Positions 8,468-17,503 of a stretch of 45,689 nt of DNA are shown here, piece by piece. Numbering within the stretch: position 1 is the stretch's first letter; every line of letters starts with the position of its first letter. The notes under the pieces are model-generated. The model was not told where the DNA came from. It did no database searches and was given only the letters and a program-made list of their open reading frames with translations. Source of the DNA: Candidatus Phaeomarinobacter ectocarpi (GTDB lineage: Bacteria > Pseudomonadota > Alphaproteobacteria > CGMCC-115125); assembly GCF_000689395.1 (NCBI RefSeq), contig NZ_HG966617.1, forward strand, positions 92,382-138,070. Reading direction: 5' to 3'. The position numbers and the translations under genes were made by a program.

Positions 8468-9466
8468 TCAGTAGTCGAACGAAATCATCTTCTTCATCAC
8501 CAGAATGCCGCACAGCATCCACAACGCGCCGCCGATCAGCATGGCCTGGCCCATGCGTTCTTCGAACAGCAGATTGATGTAGTCAGGAGTGGTGACGTAA
8601 ACGAGCGTCATCACGCCAGGTGGCAGAACGCCGATAATGGCTGCCGAGGATTTGGCTTCCTGGCTCATGGCGGTGATTTTGCCCTGCAGAACTTTGCGGT
8701 CGCGCAGCACCTTGGACAGATTACCAAGCGCTTCAGACAGGTTGCCGCCCGTCTTTTGCTGAATGGAGATCACAATCTGGAAGAACCGAAGGTCAGCAAG
8801 CGGAACGCGCTCGGTCATTTTTTCCAGACCCTGCTCAAGGGTGATGCCGATCCTCTGGCCCTCAACAAGCTCCTTGAACTCATCGCGCACCGGCCCTTGG
8901 GCCTCAGTGGAAATGATTGTAATGCAGTCATGCAGCGGCAGGCCGGCCTTGAGGCCACGGACAATCACGTCCACCGCATTGGCAAATTCTTCTGTGAACT
9001 GCTTGAGGCGCCGGGTTTTGAGATAGCCCAGCAACCAGCGCGGAAATCCGAAGCCGGCGGCAAAACCTGCCAGCAGGCCAATCAATGGCGGCTGACCGCT
9101 CAGCATCAACAGGCCGGCTACAACCAGGCCGCCGGTTGCGCCCAGCAGCGTAAAGTTACGTGGAGAGACATCCAGGCCCGCCTGCTCAATTCGCGAGCGC
9201 ATGGTCACAGTCTTCTTGCGTGCGGCCTGAGCTTCGTCGAGTTCCTTGAGGGTCTCCTGAACCTGCTTGCGGCGCTCTGCGTTGGGATCAACCGCAGAGC
9301 CGCGGCCAGCCCCTCGGCCACGCTTGGTGCCTGTAGCCACAGTCATGCGTTTGTTGGACTGACTGCGCTTTTCCAGTGCAGGAACGATGGCGGCATAGGC
9401 GATGCCGCCTACACCCAGCACACCCATGAAAACGGTCGCGATGAAAACCAGTTGGGCATCAAACAT
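8468..9466 (-). CDS. tadB: Tad pilus inner-membrane platform protein TadB (type II secretion F family)
   Basis: 332 residues. There is one N-terminal membrane helix (about 5-27), a basic linker rich in Arg/Lys (about 38-75), two helices near 105-150, and a T2SS-F domain (about 160-290) with FANAVDVIVRGLKAGLPLHD. A final hydrophobic segment lies near 305-325. It is paralogous to TadC and forms a heteromeric platform with it. It starts 12 bases after the cpaF stop and so belongs to the same transcript. Confidence 0.94.
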   Translation of the reverse strand: MFDAQLVFIATVFMGVLGVGGIAYAAIVPALEKRSQSNKRMTVATGTKRGRGAGRGSAVDPNAERRKQVQETLKELDEAQAARKKTVTMRSRIEQAGLDVSPRNFTLLGATGGLVVAGLLMLSGQPPLIGLLAGFAAGFGFPRWLLGYLKTRRLKQFTEEFANAVDVIVRGLKAGLPLHDCITIISTEAQGPVRDEFKELVEGQRIGITLEQGLEKMTERVPLADLRFFQIVISIQQKTGGNLSEALGNLSKVLRDRKVLQGKITAMSQEAKSSAAIIGVLPPGVMTLVYVTTPDYINLLFEERMGQAMLIGGALWMLCGILVMKKMISFDY

Positions 9467-9478
9467 GCGTTGTGCCCC

Positions 9479-10909
9479 CTAGGCCTCAGCTTCTTCAAGC
9501 GCTGCAACGAGTTGACCTTCAAGGCCATAATAGCGCGCGCGTTCCCAGAAATTGGGTCGGGCAATGCCGGTGGATTTATGGGTGCCGTTGATGTTGCCGT
9601 TGGCGTCTTCGCCATCCATCTCATAGACGAAGAGATCCTGGGTGATGATGACATCACCCTCCATACCGGTCACCTCAGTGATGTGCGTGATGCGACGTGA
9701 GCCATCACGCAGGCGGGCAGCCTGAATGATGACGTCGATGGATCCGGAGATCATTTCGCGAATGGTGCGCGACGGCAGCGAAAAGCCGCCCATCGTGATC
9801 ATGCTTTCAAGGCGTGACATGGCTTCACGCGGTGTATTGGCGTGGAGCGTGCCCATGGAACCATCATGGCCGGTGTTCATGGCTTGGAGGAGGTCAAAGG
9901 CCTCCGGGCCACGCACTTCACCTACGATGATGCGTTCCGGGCGCATACGCAGACAGTTGCGTACGAGATCACGCATGGTGATTTCGCCGGAGCCTTCCAG
10001 GTTCGGCGGCCTCGTTTCGAGGCGCACCACATGGGGCTGCTGCAACTGAAGTTCAGCTGCGTCTTCACAGGTGATGACGCGCTCATCTTCTTCAATGAAT
10101 GCGGTCATTGTATTGAGAAGCGTCGTCTTGCCTGAACCGGTACCGCCTGAGATCAGCACATTGCAGCGGCATTTGCCGATAATGCTTAGAACACGTGCGC
10201 CTTCCGCAGAGATGGACCCGAATTTTTCCAGGTCCTCCATCCGCAGCTTGTCTTTCTTGAACTTACGAATGGTCAGGCTTGGACCATCGATGGCCAATGG
10301 CGGTGCGATAACGTTGACACGACTGCCGTCCGGCAGGCGGGCATCACATATGGGGCTTGATTCATCCACGCGCCGGCCAACCTGGCTCACAATGCGCTGG
10401 CAGATGTTCATGAGCTGGGAGTTGTCGCGGAACTTGACGCCGGTGGCCTGGGTCTTGCCGTTCACTTCGATGAAAACGTCGGCGGCACCGTTGACCATGA
10501 TGTCGGCGATGTCGTCGCGCGCCAGGAGTGGCTCAAGCGGTCCATAGCCGAGCACGTCGTTGCAGATATCCTGCAACAGTTCTTCCTGCTCGGAGATCGA
10601 CATGACAACGCTTTTGATCGAAATGATCTCGTTGACGATGTCGCGAATTTCTTCGCGGGCACTTGCCCCGTCCAGTTGCGCAAGCTGCGTCAGATCGATG
10701 GTATCGATCAGCGCATTAAAGATGGTCGTCTTGATCTGATAGTAGTCGGCCGAGCGTTCCTGAGACCGTACTGGTTTGGGAGCGGCGGCCGGTTTGGGTG
10801 CGGGCTTGGGAGCCGCAACAGGTTTGGGGGCAGCGGCCTTCGGCGCCACAGGCGCTGCCTGAGGCGTGGAAGGCGGCGGTGATCCTTCGCTATCGCGACG
10901 GCCGAACAT
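9479..10909 (-). CDS. cpaF: Tad pilus assembly ATPase CpaF/TadA
   Basis: 476-residue secretion ATPase of the VirB11/GspE superfamily. Residues 11-48 form an Ala/Pro/Lys-rich linker. The N-terminal domain spans about 55-235. The ATPase core has Walker A GGTGSGKTT (255-263), an Asp box region around EEDERVITCEDAAELQ, Walker B RIIVGEVRG and a His box GHDGSMGTLHANTPREA. It hydrolyses ATP to extend, and in some systems retract, the Flp pilus. It lies 6 bases downstream of cpaE and 12 upstream of tadB. Confidence 0.97.
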   Translation of the reverse strand: MFGRRDSEGSPPPSTPQAAPVAPKAAAPKPVAAPKPAPKPAAAPKPVRSQERSADYYQIKTTIFNALIDTIDLTQLAQLDGASAREEIRDIVNEIISIKSVVMSISEQEELLQDICNDVLGYGPLEPLLARDDIADIMVNGAADVFIEVNGKTQATGVKFRDNSQLMNICQRIVSQVGRRVDESSPICDARLPDGSRVNVIAPPLAIDGPSLTIRKFKKDKLRMEDLEKFGSISAEGARVLSIIGKCRCNVLISGGTGSGKTTLLNTMTAFIEEDERVITCEDAAELQLQQPHVVRLETRPPNLEGSGEITMRDLVRNCLRMRPERIIVGEVRGPEAFDLLQAMNTGHDGSMGTLHANTPREAMSRLESMITMGGFSLPSRTIREMISGSIDVIIQAARLRDGSRRITHITEVTGMEGDVIITQDLFVYEMDGEDANGNINGTHKSTGIARPNFWERARYYGLEGQLVAALEEAEA

Positions 10910-10915
10910 CCAAGA

Positions 10916-12241
10916 CTATCCCTTCTTCCCCAGCAGCCGCGCGAGCAGAGACCCACTCGGTTTGCTGGAAGCTGAAATCTGTCGTCCTGACACAGCAGAA
11001 GCGAGATGGCGCATGCCCTGCGCAGTTTTGCTCCGCGCATCAATTTCTTCGATCATCTGACCGTTATTGGCCGCTTCCCCAAACAGGGCCGCATCAAACG
11101 GCAGAACCAGTGCGGGTTCCATCTCGAGCGCATCCGCAAAATCCTTGACCGGAATTTCCGGGCGTTTAGCAACGCCAACCTGATTGATCACCAGATGAGG
11201 TGACACGTCATTCGGGCGCGCTGTCTTCAAGGTATCGAGCAGATTCTTGGTGTTGCGGAGACTGGCAAGGTCGGGCGTTGCCGTCACAACAATCTCATCG
11301 GCTTCAAGCAGCAGTTTGCGTGTCCAGGGACCCCACACATGGGGAAGGTCAAGAATGACGCACGGCACAGTGTGTCGCACAACATCAAGCACAAGCTCGT
11401 AGGTCTCCTCATCAATCGCGTAATCGCGATCAAGCGTGGCAGGAGCCGCAAACAGGCTCAGGTGTTCCGTGCAGCGAACCAGAAGCCGCTCCAGAAGAAC
11501 GTCATCCAGTCGTTCTGGCGCGTACAAGGCATCTGCTACGCCCTGCGCAGGGTCCTGATTGAAATCAAGCCCACCCGTGCCAAAGGCAAGGTCAAGATCG
11601 ACAACCGTGACGTCTTCGTTCATGTGTTCGGAGATGCACCAGCCTGCATTGTGAGCAATGGTGCTGGAGCCTGCGCCGCCACGGGCACCAACAAACGCAA
11701 TCGTGCGTCCAAGCGGTGGTGCTTCAGGGTCGGCATAGAGCGTCGAAATGCTTTCAACGATCTGCAGCGGGTTGAGCGGCGCCACCAGATAGTCGTTCAC
11801 GCCTTTGCGAATGAGCTCGCGGTAAAGCGTGATGTCGTTGGCATGACCCACCACAACAATGCGTGTGCCCGCGTCGCAGACTTCTGCCAGCTTGTCCAGG
11901 GAACCCAAAATCTGCGAGCCACCAAGCTGGCTTTCCACAATGATGAGGCCGGGTGTTGGCGTATCCACGTAGTGCGATACAGCCGCTGCAATGCCACCCA
12001 TATGGACGGTGAGATGGGCCTTGGCCAGACGTCGGTCCTGGGCAGCACGTTGCAGCGAGACGCCAACGTCTGGTGTTTCGCAGAACGCCTGAATGGTTAC
12101 GCGCGGCACTGGCCGAATGATCTGGCTATCACCGGCTTCAGGCGCCTCGTAAGGCTCCATGGGCACGGGCTGTGGCGCAGTCATTTCCTGGTCATCAGGA
12201 AAAGGCGGCATCTGCGGATCTATCTGATGGGCTTCGCTCAT
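10916..12241 (-). CDS. cpaE: Pilus localisation protein CpaE/TadZ (ParA/MinD-like ATPase)
   Basis: 441 residues from the ATG at 12241; a TTG at 12250 could add three. An acidic, Pro-rich start (1-45) leads to a pseudo-receiver domain (about 47-170) and a ParA/MinD-like ATPase (about 178-410). The P-loop region GARGGAGSST (186-194) lacks the deviant Walker lysine of true MinD/ParA proteins, as is usual in CpaE/TadZ. CpaE marks the cell pole and recruits the other Tad proteins. It starts 11 bases after cpaD and ends 6 before cpaF. Confidence 0.93.
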   Translation of the reverse strand: MSEAHQIDPQMPPFPDDQEMTAPQPVPMEPYEAPEAGDSQIIRPVPRVTIQAFCETPDVGVSLQRAAQDRRLAKAHLTVHMGGIAAAVSHYVDTPTPGLIIVESQLGGSQILGSLDKLAEVCDAGTRIVVVGHANDITLYRELIRKGVNDYLVAPLNPLQIVESISTLYADPEAPPLGRTIAFVGARGGAGSSTIAHNAGWCISEHMNEDVTVVDLDLAFGTGGLDFNQDPAQGVADALYAPERLDDVLLERLLVRCTEHLSLFAAPATLDRDYAIDEETYELVLDVVRHTVPCVILDLPHVWGPWTRKLLLEADEIVVTATPDLASLRNTKNLLDTLKTARPNDVSPHLVINQVGVAKRPEIPVKDFADALEMEPALVLPFDAALFGEAANNGQMIEEIDARSKTAQGMRHLASAVSGRQISASSKPSGSLLARLLGKKG

Positions 12242-12252
12242 CTGTCTCAAGC

Positions 12253-12951
12253 TCAGTTCTCGTTGACCTGACTGGATGCGCCGGATTCTTCCTCTGCGCG
12301 TTCAGTTTGGGTTGTTTCACCGGCGCGATAGCGCTCAAGCACGACGTCGCGGCGCTGGGCATCCGACGGCGCAACGCCGTGCGGAGCGACGAGGTCACCT
12401 GGATCAGCCACCATGACCGCCAAATTGTTTTGTGATGCACACCCAAAGTTTGCGGAGCGGGTGTTGCGCGGGTTGTAGGCCATGTCTTCGGACCAGTTTC
12501 CGCATGGAGAGGGCGTGGCCACATATTGTGTAAAGGACAGGATCAAGGGTGCGTCCGAGGCAGCACCCGATGCACGGTAATGGCTCAGGCGAAGACGGTT
12601 GGTGCCAACCGCCATACCATCAAGCAGTGTTTCCACTTCGGCAGCAGCGCGAGACGCCGCACCGCGATTGGGCGCACCGGTTGGAATGGACATCACCACG
12701 GGGCCGTTACCGCGGCTGCGGTAATGAAGCGCGAATGACTTCAGACGCCCGATGTCATCATCCGTCAAAGAGGTGGAGTCCGGGGCCACATGAACCATCA
12801 GCGACGCGGCCTGTGTATCCACAGTGATGGGATGCGTCTGTTTGATCGAGGCCGCCTGCAGCGGACCGTTCTGACCAAAACCACCGCACGCGCCAAGGCT
12901 CAGCGCCAGGGCAGCAACAGCAAAAACAGGAAGGCGGAACATCATACGCAT
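12253..12951 (-). CDS. cpaD: Tad pilus assembly lipoprotein CpaD
   Basis: 232 residues from the ATG at 12951; a GTG at 12954 and ATGs just downstream are alternatives. It has a lipoprotein signal peptide with lipobox LSLGAC and then the CpaD domain. The domain carries RLKSFALHYRSRGNG and a closing NFGCASQNNLAVMVADPGDL typical of the family. It is predicted to sit in the outer membrane and to support the CpaC secretin. It lies between cpaC and cpaE with gaps of 7 and 11 bases. Confidence 0.93.
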   Translation of the reverse strand: MRMMFRLPVFAVAALALSLGACGGFGQNGPLQAASIKQTHPITVDTQAASLMVHVAPDSTSLTDDDIGRLKSFALHYRSRGNGPVVMSIPTGAPNRGAASRAAAEVETLLDGMAVGTNRLRLSHYRASGAASDAPLILSFTQYVATPSPCGNWSEDMAYNPRNTRSANFGCASQNNLAVMVADPGDLVAPHGVAPSDAQRRDVVLERYRAGETTQTERAEEESGASSQVNEN

Positions 12952-12958
12952 CACCGCA

Positions 12959-14536
12959 TCACTCCATAATGAAACCGACAGGGCCCTGAAGCTGTTCCTT
13001 CAGGTCCTTCTTGCCGGCGCTCTTGGTGCCATTGAGGCGACCAAGAAGAATGGTTTCCAGATCACTTGCTGGTACGTGCTCGTCGGTGGGCAGCACAAAA
13101 TCGCTCTCGTGCTTGGGATCCACCAGATACGGCGTCACGATGACCACCAGTTCGGTCTCTGCATTGAGATAGTCACGCGACCGGAACAAGGACCCGAGAA
13201 TCGGAATGTCCTTGGCACCGGGGACGCCGTCGATGTTCTGACGAGTTGATTCCTGCAACAGGCCGGCGAGGGCAAGTGATCCACCCGATGGCAGTTCAAC
13301 AGCCGTTTCAGCGCGGCGGACGCGCAGGGCGGGAATGGTAATGCCGCTCAGTTGTGAGGTCGTGCCGTCAGAGTTGGTCACGGTGCCGCCCTGAACCACG
13401 AAGGAACCTTCAGACGACAGCTCACTGACCTCGGTCGAGATCTTGAGGCTGATGCGCCCCTCAGAAAGCACAACCGGCGTGAAGGACAGGCCAACACCAA
13501 AGGGCTTGAACTCGATACGCACATTGCCGCTGTTGTCGCGGTCAGATGGAACGGGGAATTCGCCACCCACAAGGAAGTTGGCGCTTTCACCGGTAATGGC
13601 CGTCAGCGTCGGCTCAGCAAGTGTGCGCAACAGGCCATTGCGTTCCAGGGCGCGCAACGCGCCGTCCACGTAAGAGCCAGCCGAGTCATTGAAAGAAATG
13701 CCGCTAGATTGCGGAAACACCGTGCCGCCCGCAGTTGAGGGGCGCACTGATGTGGGCGCTGACGTCAAACCGCCAAGGGCACGACCCTGAACAGAGAACG
13801 CGTTGTTGGTCTGCAGACGCAGGGCAAGGTCACCAATGGATGAGATGGAGGACAGATCGATGCCGAGCTGCTTGATCAAGGTCCGCTGCATTTCAGCGAT
13901 CGTGACCTTGAGCATGACCTGCTCTTTGCCGTCGATCGAAAGCATGTTGAGCACTTTTTCGTCGTCACCGACAAACCGTGCGGCGATTTCGCGTGCCTTG
14001 CTTGAGGCCGCCGCGTTGGGCACGACGCCGGTCAGCATCAGATTGTCATTGATGGGTTCAACACTGATCCGCGCATCAGGAAGATGACGGCCCAGCATGC
14101 CAAGCAGCGAGTCGATGTCGCGCTCTACCCGAATTTCAAGATTGAGAACCTGGCGGCCTGCTGCATCAAAGAAGAAAGCGTTGGTCTCGCCGACTTCCAT
14201 CCCCAGCAGATATGTCCGCCGTGCGCTACGGACGATGGCATCCGCGATTTCCGGGTTGGCGATCAGAACATCAGACGCATCAACCGGCAGTTCAACGACG
14301 GCTGACTTATTGAGCCCGAGGCTCAATACCTGACTGTTGGCACTTGCCCCGCCTGGATCAACCTTGACCACCGGGCTGCCTTCTTCACCACCCAGCAGCT
14401 GTGCTGCCCGTGTGGGCGCAGCAGCCGGGCCCGCTGTCAGCATGAACGCAATGAATGCAGCAACAATCGCGTTGCGCATCAGTTCAAACCGGTCCATGCG
14501 GTTCGATGAGGGGGAAAGGCGCATCAACTCATTCAT
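12959..14536 (-). CDS. cpaC: Tad pilus outer-membrane secretin CpaC/RcpA
   Basis: 525 residues with a signal peptide (about 20-45). The pilus-assembly N-terminal domain (about 66-140) contains NPEIADAIV. A BON domain (about 145-202) follows, then a bacterial type II/III secretin domain (about 205-490). The secretin domain includes the typical GEFPVPSDRDN and VPGAKDIPILGSLFRS stretches. It forms the ring through which the pilus leaves the cell. Its ATG overlaps the cpaB stop by four bases (ATGA). A second copy of its N-terminal domain is encoded alone at 17738-18298. Confidence 0.96.
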   Translation of the reverse strand: MNELMRLSPSSNRMDRFELMRNAIVAAFIAFMLTAGPAAAPTRAAQLLGGEEGSPVVKVDPGGASANSQVLSLGLNKSAVVELPVDASDVLIANPEIADAIVRSARRTYLLGMEVGETNAFFFDAAGRQVLNLEIRVERDIDSLLGMLGRHLPDARISVEPINDNLMLTGVVPNAAASSKAREIAARFVGDDEKVLNMLSIDGKEQVMLKVTIAEMQRTLIKQLGIDLSSISSIGDLALRLQTNNAFSVQGRALGGLTSAPTSVRPSTAGGTVFPQSSGISFNDSAGSYVDGALRALERNGLLRTLAEPTLTAITGESANFLVGGEFPVPSDRDNSGNVRIEFKPFGVGLSFTPVVLSEGRISLKISTEVSELSSEGSFVVQGGTVTNSDGTTSQLSGITIPALRVRRAETAVELPSGGSLALAGLLQESTRQNIDGVPGAKDIPILGSLFRSRDYLNAETELVVIVTPYLVDPKHESDFVLPTDEHVPASDLETILLGRLNGTKSAGKKDLKEQLQGPVGFIME

Positions 14537-15366
14537 TGGCCTGTCCTTGGTAGCTCAAGCGACTGAACGCCATAGCGCACGACAGTGACGGCAGAACCGC
14601 GGCGCGCCTGTGTGTTGCGATTCTTGCCGAGGACGCCCGTATCCACCGGGCCGCCGGTGGCGGTATCTTCAAGGCTGCGCAGGGACAACCACAGATCGCC
14701 CATGGCCTGCGAGCGGGCGAGCGTTTCAGCCTGTTTGGGCGTCAGCTCCAGCGTTGCCGTCTTGCCGACAGCAATCTTCTCGCCTGTGTCGTCGTTTGTT
14801 TCACCGAATGCCTGATCGATTGCCAGGACCCGGACATTTGCAAGAACAGTGTCGCTGACAACAATGGAGTCGCGTCCGGTATCATTGCGTGATTCATGGG
14901 TAACGATGACGTCCACCCGGTCGCCGGGAAGAATAAACCCGCCAGCGCCGGTCTCAGGCGAAATCGCAACCGACACAGCGCGCATCCCTTTGCCAAGACG
15001 CGCCGCCATGAAACCCGCCGATGTGGTGTCGATAACCTTGCCATTGGTAATGGGTTCACCCTGCATCATGGCAGACCGGACAAGAGCGCCCTGCATGGCG
15101 ATCATGGCATCAGGTGTCTGATTTTTGACCACATATCCCGAAGCCAGTGCCTCCGTCGGCCATGTCTGCCAGCGCATGTCTCCGGGTGTTACCTTTGCGC
15201 CAACCTGCAGGTCGCGGGCAGCCACAAGAACTTCGTCCGTCACGATCTGTGGCTCAGGTGCCTGCACCTGCTGCACATCAGTGCCGACAAAAGACGACGC
15301 AAGCCATGCAGCAGCGGCGGCTGCCAGCACGGCAAGAATGAGAACGGCGATGCGGGCAACGGACAT
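14533..15366 (-). CDS. cpaB: Tad pilus assembly protein CpaB/RcpC
   Basis: 277 residues. One N-terminal membrane anchor (about 5-25) is followed by a SAF domain (about 45-110, EVLVAARDLQVGAKVTPGDM) and an RcpC/CpaB domain (about 115-250) containing FILPGDRVDVIVTHE. CpaB is periplasmic and links the secretin to the inner-membrane parts. It is the first gene of the cpaB-C-D-E-F-tadB-C run, with 175 bases to cpaA upstream. Confidence 0.94.
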   Translation of the reverse strand: MSVARIAVLILAVLAAAAAAWLASSFVGTDVQQVQAPEPQIVTDEVLVAARDLQVGAKVTPGDMRWQTWPTEALASGYVVKNQTPDAMIAMQGALVRSAMMQGEPITNGKVIDTTSAGFMAARLGKGMRAVSVAISPETGAGGFILPGDRVDVIVTHESRNDTGRDSIVVSDTVLANVRVLAIDQAFGETNDDTGEKIAVGKTATLELTPKQAETLARSQAMGDLWLSLRSLEDTATGGPVDTGVLGKNRNTQARRGSAVTVVRYGVQSLELPRTGQ

Positions 15367-15541
15367 TAGCCGGGCTTTCGCGATGTGCGCATACGTGAGC
15401 GCGTTATGGGGTGCGGGAACGCGCGCGAACGCAATGCGGGTTCCTGCGTGGGGGTATCAAACCGGGAATTCGTCAATTCGCGGTTAACCGTGTTGGTCAA
15501 ATGCAATGCTGAAGCAGCAAAAGGGCGATGGGGCAGGTGGG
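15367..15541 (-). promoter_or_regulatory. Probable promoter/leader region upstream of cpaB
   Basis: This 175-base gap separates cpaA from the cpaB-tadC run on the minus strand. It has a short perfect palindrome CGGTTAACCG at 15481-15490, which contains a TTAACC half-site like that of CtrA, but no second TTAA half at the seven-base spacing CtrA needs. I see no convincing -35/-10 pair. The region is AT-richer than the flanking genes and may hold a separate promoter for the export genes, or may only be a leader. Confidence 0.35.
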
Positions 15542-16111
15542 TCATGCAGCACCTGCAATCCATGCGCTTTGCCCAAACACCAGCAGTCCGCCTGCAGCGA
15601 GGGCCAGCCCGTAGGGCACACCTTCCTTGGGGTCATGCAGGCGCATCAACCAGCCCTGTGCTGCCAGAGGCGCTGGCATCGGCAATTTGCGGAAGGACAA
15701 AAGGGCAAGCGTCAGGAAGCCGCCCAGAACCGTTGAAATCAGCGCAAAACCAAGAATGTGATAGGGCCCGAGCCAAAGCGCCGTCGCAGCAAAAAACTTG
15801 GCATCGCCGCCACCAATCCAGCCGGTTGCAAACAGCCCCATGCAGATGATGAGAGCGCCAAAGCCCACGGCCACGTGCAGGCCCAGTGTTTCAAGCGGCA
15901 TCGCAGTGCCGGCCGCAGCAATGGGAAACGCCATGGCCAGGCTGCCGGTCAGCCAGTTTGGAATGCGCATGCTTGCTGCGTCAGATGCCGCAGCGGCAAT
16001 CATCAAGGCAGGAAAAACGCCAACAATGGCCCATTGCAAAAGCGAATAGGCCGGCAGCGTGGCAAGATCTGGCATCATTTCGTGAGGCTCCGACATCAGC
16101 GTTGAGCCCAT
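15542..16111 (-). CDS. cpaA: Prepilin peptidase CpaA/TadV (family A24)
   Basis: 189 residues from the ATG at 16111; an in-frame ATG at 16096 and a TTG at 16123 are alternatives. The polytopic membrane protein carries both catalytic aspartates of A24 aspartic peptidases: Asp44 in AAASDAASMRIPN and Asp103 in the GGGDAKF motif. It cleaves the leader of Flp and of the TadE/TadF pseudopilins. It lies between flp and cpaB, and a terminator separates it from flp, so it may depend on readthrough or on its own promoter. Confidence 0.94.
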   Translation of the reverse strand: MGSTLMSEPHEMMPDLATLPAYSLLQWAIVGVFPALMIAAAASDAASMRIPNWLTGSLAMAFPIAAAGTAMPLETLGLHVAVGFGALIICMGLFATGWIGGGDAKFFAATALWLGPYHILGFALISTVLGGFLTLALLSFRKLPMPAPLAAQGWLMRLHDPKEGVPYGLALAAGGLLVFGQSAWIAGAA

Positions 16112-16204
16112 TAAGCCCGCCAAGCCGTAAACCCCGGGTAAACCTTAAAATGTGAGCCAATCTGTCCGCATTCCTGAGCAGGAAAGACTGGGCATGCAGA
16201 CAAA

Positions 16205-16233
16205 GAAAAAGGCCGCCGGGAAAACCCGGCGAC
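16205..16233 (-). terminator. Rho-independent terminator after flp
   Basis: Reading leftward, GGTCGCCGGG pairs with CCCGGCGGCC around a TTTT loop and is followed by TTTTTC. It lies 42 bases after the flp stop and before cpaA. It would insulate a highly expressed pilin message from the assembly genes. Confidence 0.88.
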
Positions 16234-16240
16234 CTCGATC

Positions 16241-16265
16241 TTTTCCAGCGAAAACGCTGGGAAAA
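16241..16265 (-). other. Stem-loop just after flp
   Basis: TTTTCCagCG.. and ..CGCTGGgAAAA arms (16241-16265) form an A/T-flanked hairpin with an AAAA loop (CCAGCG/CGCTGG). It sits between the flp stop codon and the stronger terminator. It lacks its own T run in the leftward direction, so it is more likely a 3' RNA-stabilising hairpin, as often found after abundant pilin genes. Confidence 0.55.
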
Positions 16266-16274
16266 TGAAGTGGC

Positions 16275-16439
16275 TTACTTCATTTCGTCGGAAACACTGC
16301 CGAACGTCGTGCCGATGTTCGTGCCCAGTGTGTTGACGGCCGTGATGATCGCAACAGCGATACCGGCAGCAATAAGACCATATTCGATGGCCGTGGCGCC
16401 GGATTCATCACCGGCAAAACGCTTCATAAAATGGCTCAT
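16275..16439 (-). CDS. flp: Flp family type IVb pilin (major Tad pilin)
   Basis: 54 residues from the ATG at 16439, chosen because a perfect AGGAGG lies just upstream; the frame continues upstream without support. A short basic leader ends at Gly14. The mature protein begins ATAIEYGLIAAG with the essential Glu at mature position 5 and the neighbouring Tyr, the signature of Flp pilins processed by CpaA. One hydrophobic helix (about 15-37) and a short polar tail follow. The length is typical. It forms the shaft of the Tad pilus. A stem-loop and a terminator follow directly, suggesting a separate abundant mRNA. Confidence 0.95.
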   Translation of the reverse strand: MSHFMKRFAGDESGATAIEYGLIAAGIAVAIITAVNTLGTNIGTTFGSVSDEMK

Positions 16440-16759
16440 AAAAGCCTCCTCTGGATCAATCCAAGTTGTCGCGACTGTGTCGAAACAGCCCCTAAAAAGA
16501 CGTTGGCAGTCGGGACAGGCCACCAAATCGCCTGTAGAGCAAACTAAGGGGCGGCGCTTACTCGTGTATTAATTGGATATGTAAAACCAAATACATCCAG
16601 AAAAAAATGACGTGGCACAGTGAAATTGTAAGTTTAGATAAGTATTCGACTAAAAGTATAAGTGATTATGTATTGTTGAGATTGCGCCAGCTTACTTGGC
16701 GTGTGTAGTTTGGTTAACAAAATGCTGATGTGCAGGCACTGTATATGGCGCAGTGTGCT
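16440..16759 (-). promoter_or_regulatory. AT-rich region upstream of flp (320 bases without a gene)
   Basis: The stretch contains the flp ribosome site (AGGAGG) and a strongly AT-rich block at about 16560-16720, unlike the GC-rich genes around it. An imperfect dyad (TGGATATGTA at 16574-16583, TACATCCA at 16592-16599) lies about 135-160 bases upstream of the flp start. The block is the likely flp promoter region, but I cannot fix a -35/-10 pair. No terminator is seen for the Crp/Fnr-type gene that enters from the right. Confidence 0.5.
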
Positions 16760-17503
16760 CTAGTTTTTAGGCGCACCGCCGCCAAAGGCCAATGTCCGCA
16801 ATTTTTCTGCATCAAGAATGCAAAGGCCTGGATAGCGACGTTCCACGCAGCCGGATTTGACCAGGCTGGCGAGACTTGCAGCGACCTCTGCTTCACTCAG
16901 TCCTGTCCAGTCTGCAAGTTCCCTATGGCGGGGCAGACGAGAGATAAGCAGGCCGTCTTCCATCTTGGAATCCGCCTCCGCCATACGCAGCAATTCCGCA
17001 TACAGCATGTGGCTGCTGCCGCTGGCCTCCCCGGGGGTGCGTGGGGCTTGCGTCATGGTATCGCGTGCATGGGCACGCATCAGATCTAGGGCGATGACTG
17101 GGTGTGCCTCAATCAACATGCAAAAGGCTGATGCGGGCAGAAACGACACTTCTGCGCTGCTGAGGGCAACAGCTGACAGTTTCGGTGTTTCGCCGGTAAG
17201 CGCCTCAAGATGACCAAACACGCCCCCATCCGTTACATCGAAAAAGGCGACATCCCCATGACGGTCTGGCGGAAGAGACACCCGCACCGCGCCGTGGGTC
17301 ACAAAAGCAACGCTTGTTTCACCCGCGCCCGGGCCGCCGACAATGTCTCCCGCAGCATAGGAGATGAAACGGCAGGCTTTGGCAGCATCATCCCTGTCCT
17401 CATGCATCAATCCACCAAGGCATGTCACAGACGACAATGAACCTGGGGGCTCAGGTAAGGGGTCAGCCTTGGTGTGCATCTGGCGGCGATGTGCAGTTGG
17501 CAT
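16760..17503 (-). CDS. Crp/Fnr family transcriptional regulator
   Basis: 247 residues from the ATG at 17503; a TTG at 17518 and an ATG at 17479 are alternatives. The N-terminal half has a cyclic-nucleotide-binding beta-barrel fold (about 35-140, with GGVFGHLEALTGE). The C-terminal half has a winged helix (HRELADWTGLSEAEVAASL). No FNR-type cysteine cluster is apparent. Its place directly upstream of flp and divergent from a tad accessory gene suggests it controls pilus expression in response to a small ligand (inference). It has no recognised specific name. Confidence 0.88.
   Translation of the reverse strand: MPTAHRRQMHTKADPLPEPPGSLSSVTCLGGLMHEDRDDAAKACRFISYAAGDIVGGPGAGETSVAFVTHGAVRVSLPPDRHGDVAFFDVTDGGVFGHLEALTGETPKLSAVALSSAEVSFLPASAFCMLIEAHPVIALDLMRAHARDTMTQAPRTPGEASGSSHMLYAELLRMAEADSKMEDGLLISRLPRHRELADWTGLSEAEVAASLASLVKSGCVERRYPGLCILDAEKLRTLAFGGGAPKN

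Noticed and set aside
8135-9700. 521-codon open frame antisense to tadC/tadB
   Set aside because: Composition (many His, Gln, Cys) is that of a shadow; tadC and tadB are unmistakable and no ribosome site or partner is present.
15481-15490. CtrA site upstream of cpaB
   Set aside because: Only one TTAA half-site; no second half at seven bases.
16611-16628. Sigma-54-like TGGCAC...TTGT near flp
   Set aside because: Spacing between the GG and the GC-like element is too long by two bases and the site points away from flp.
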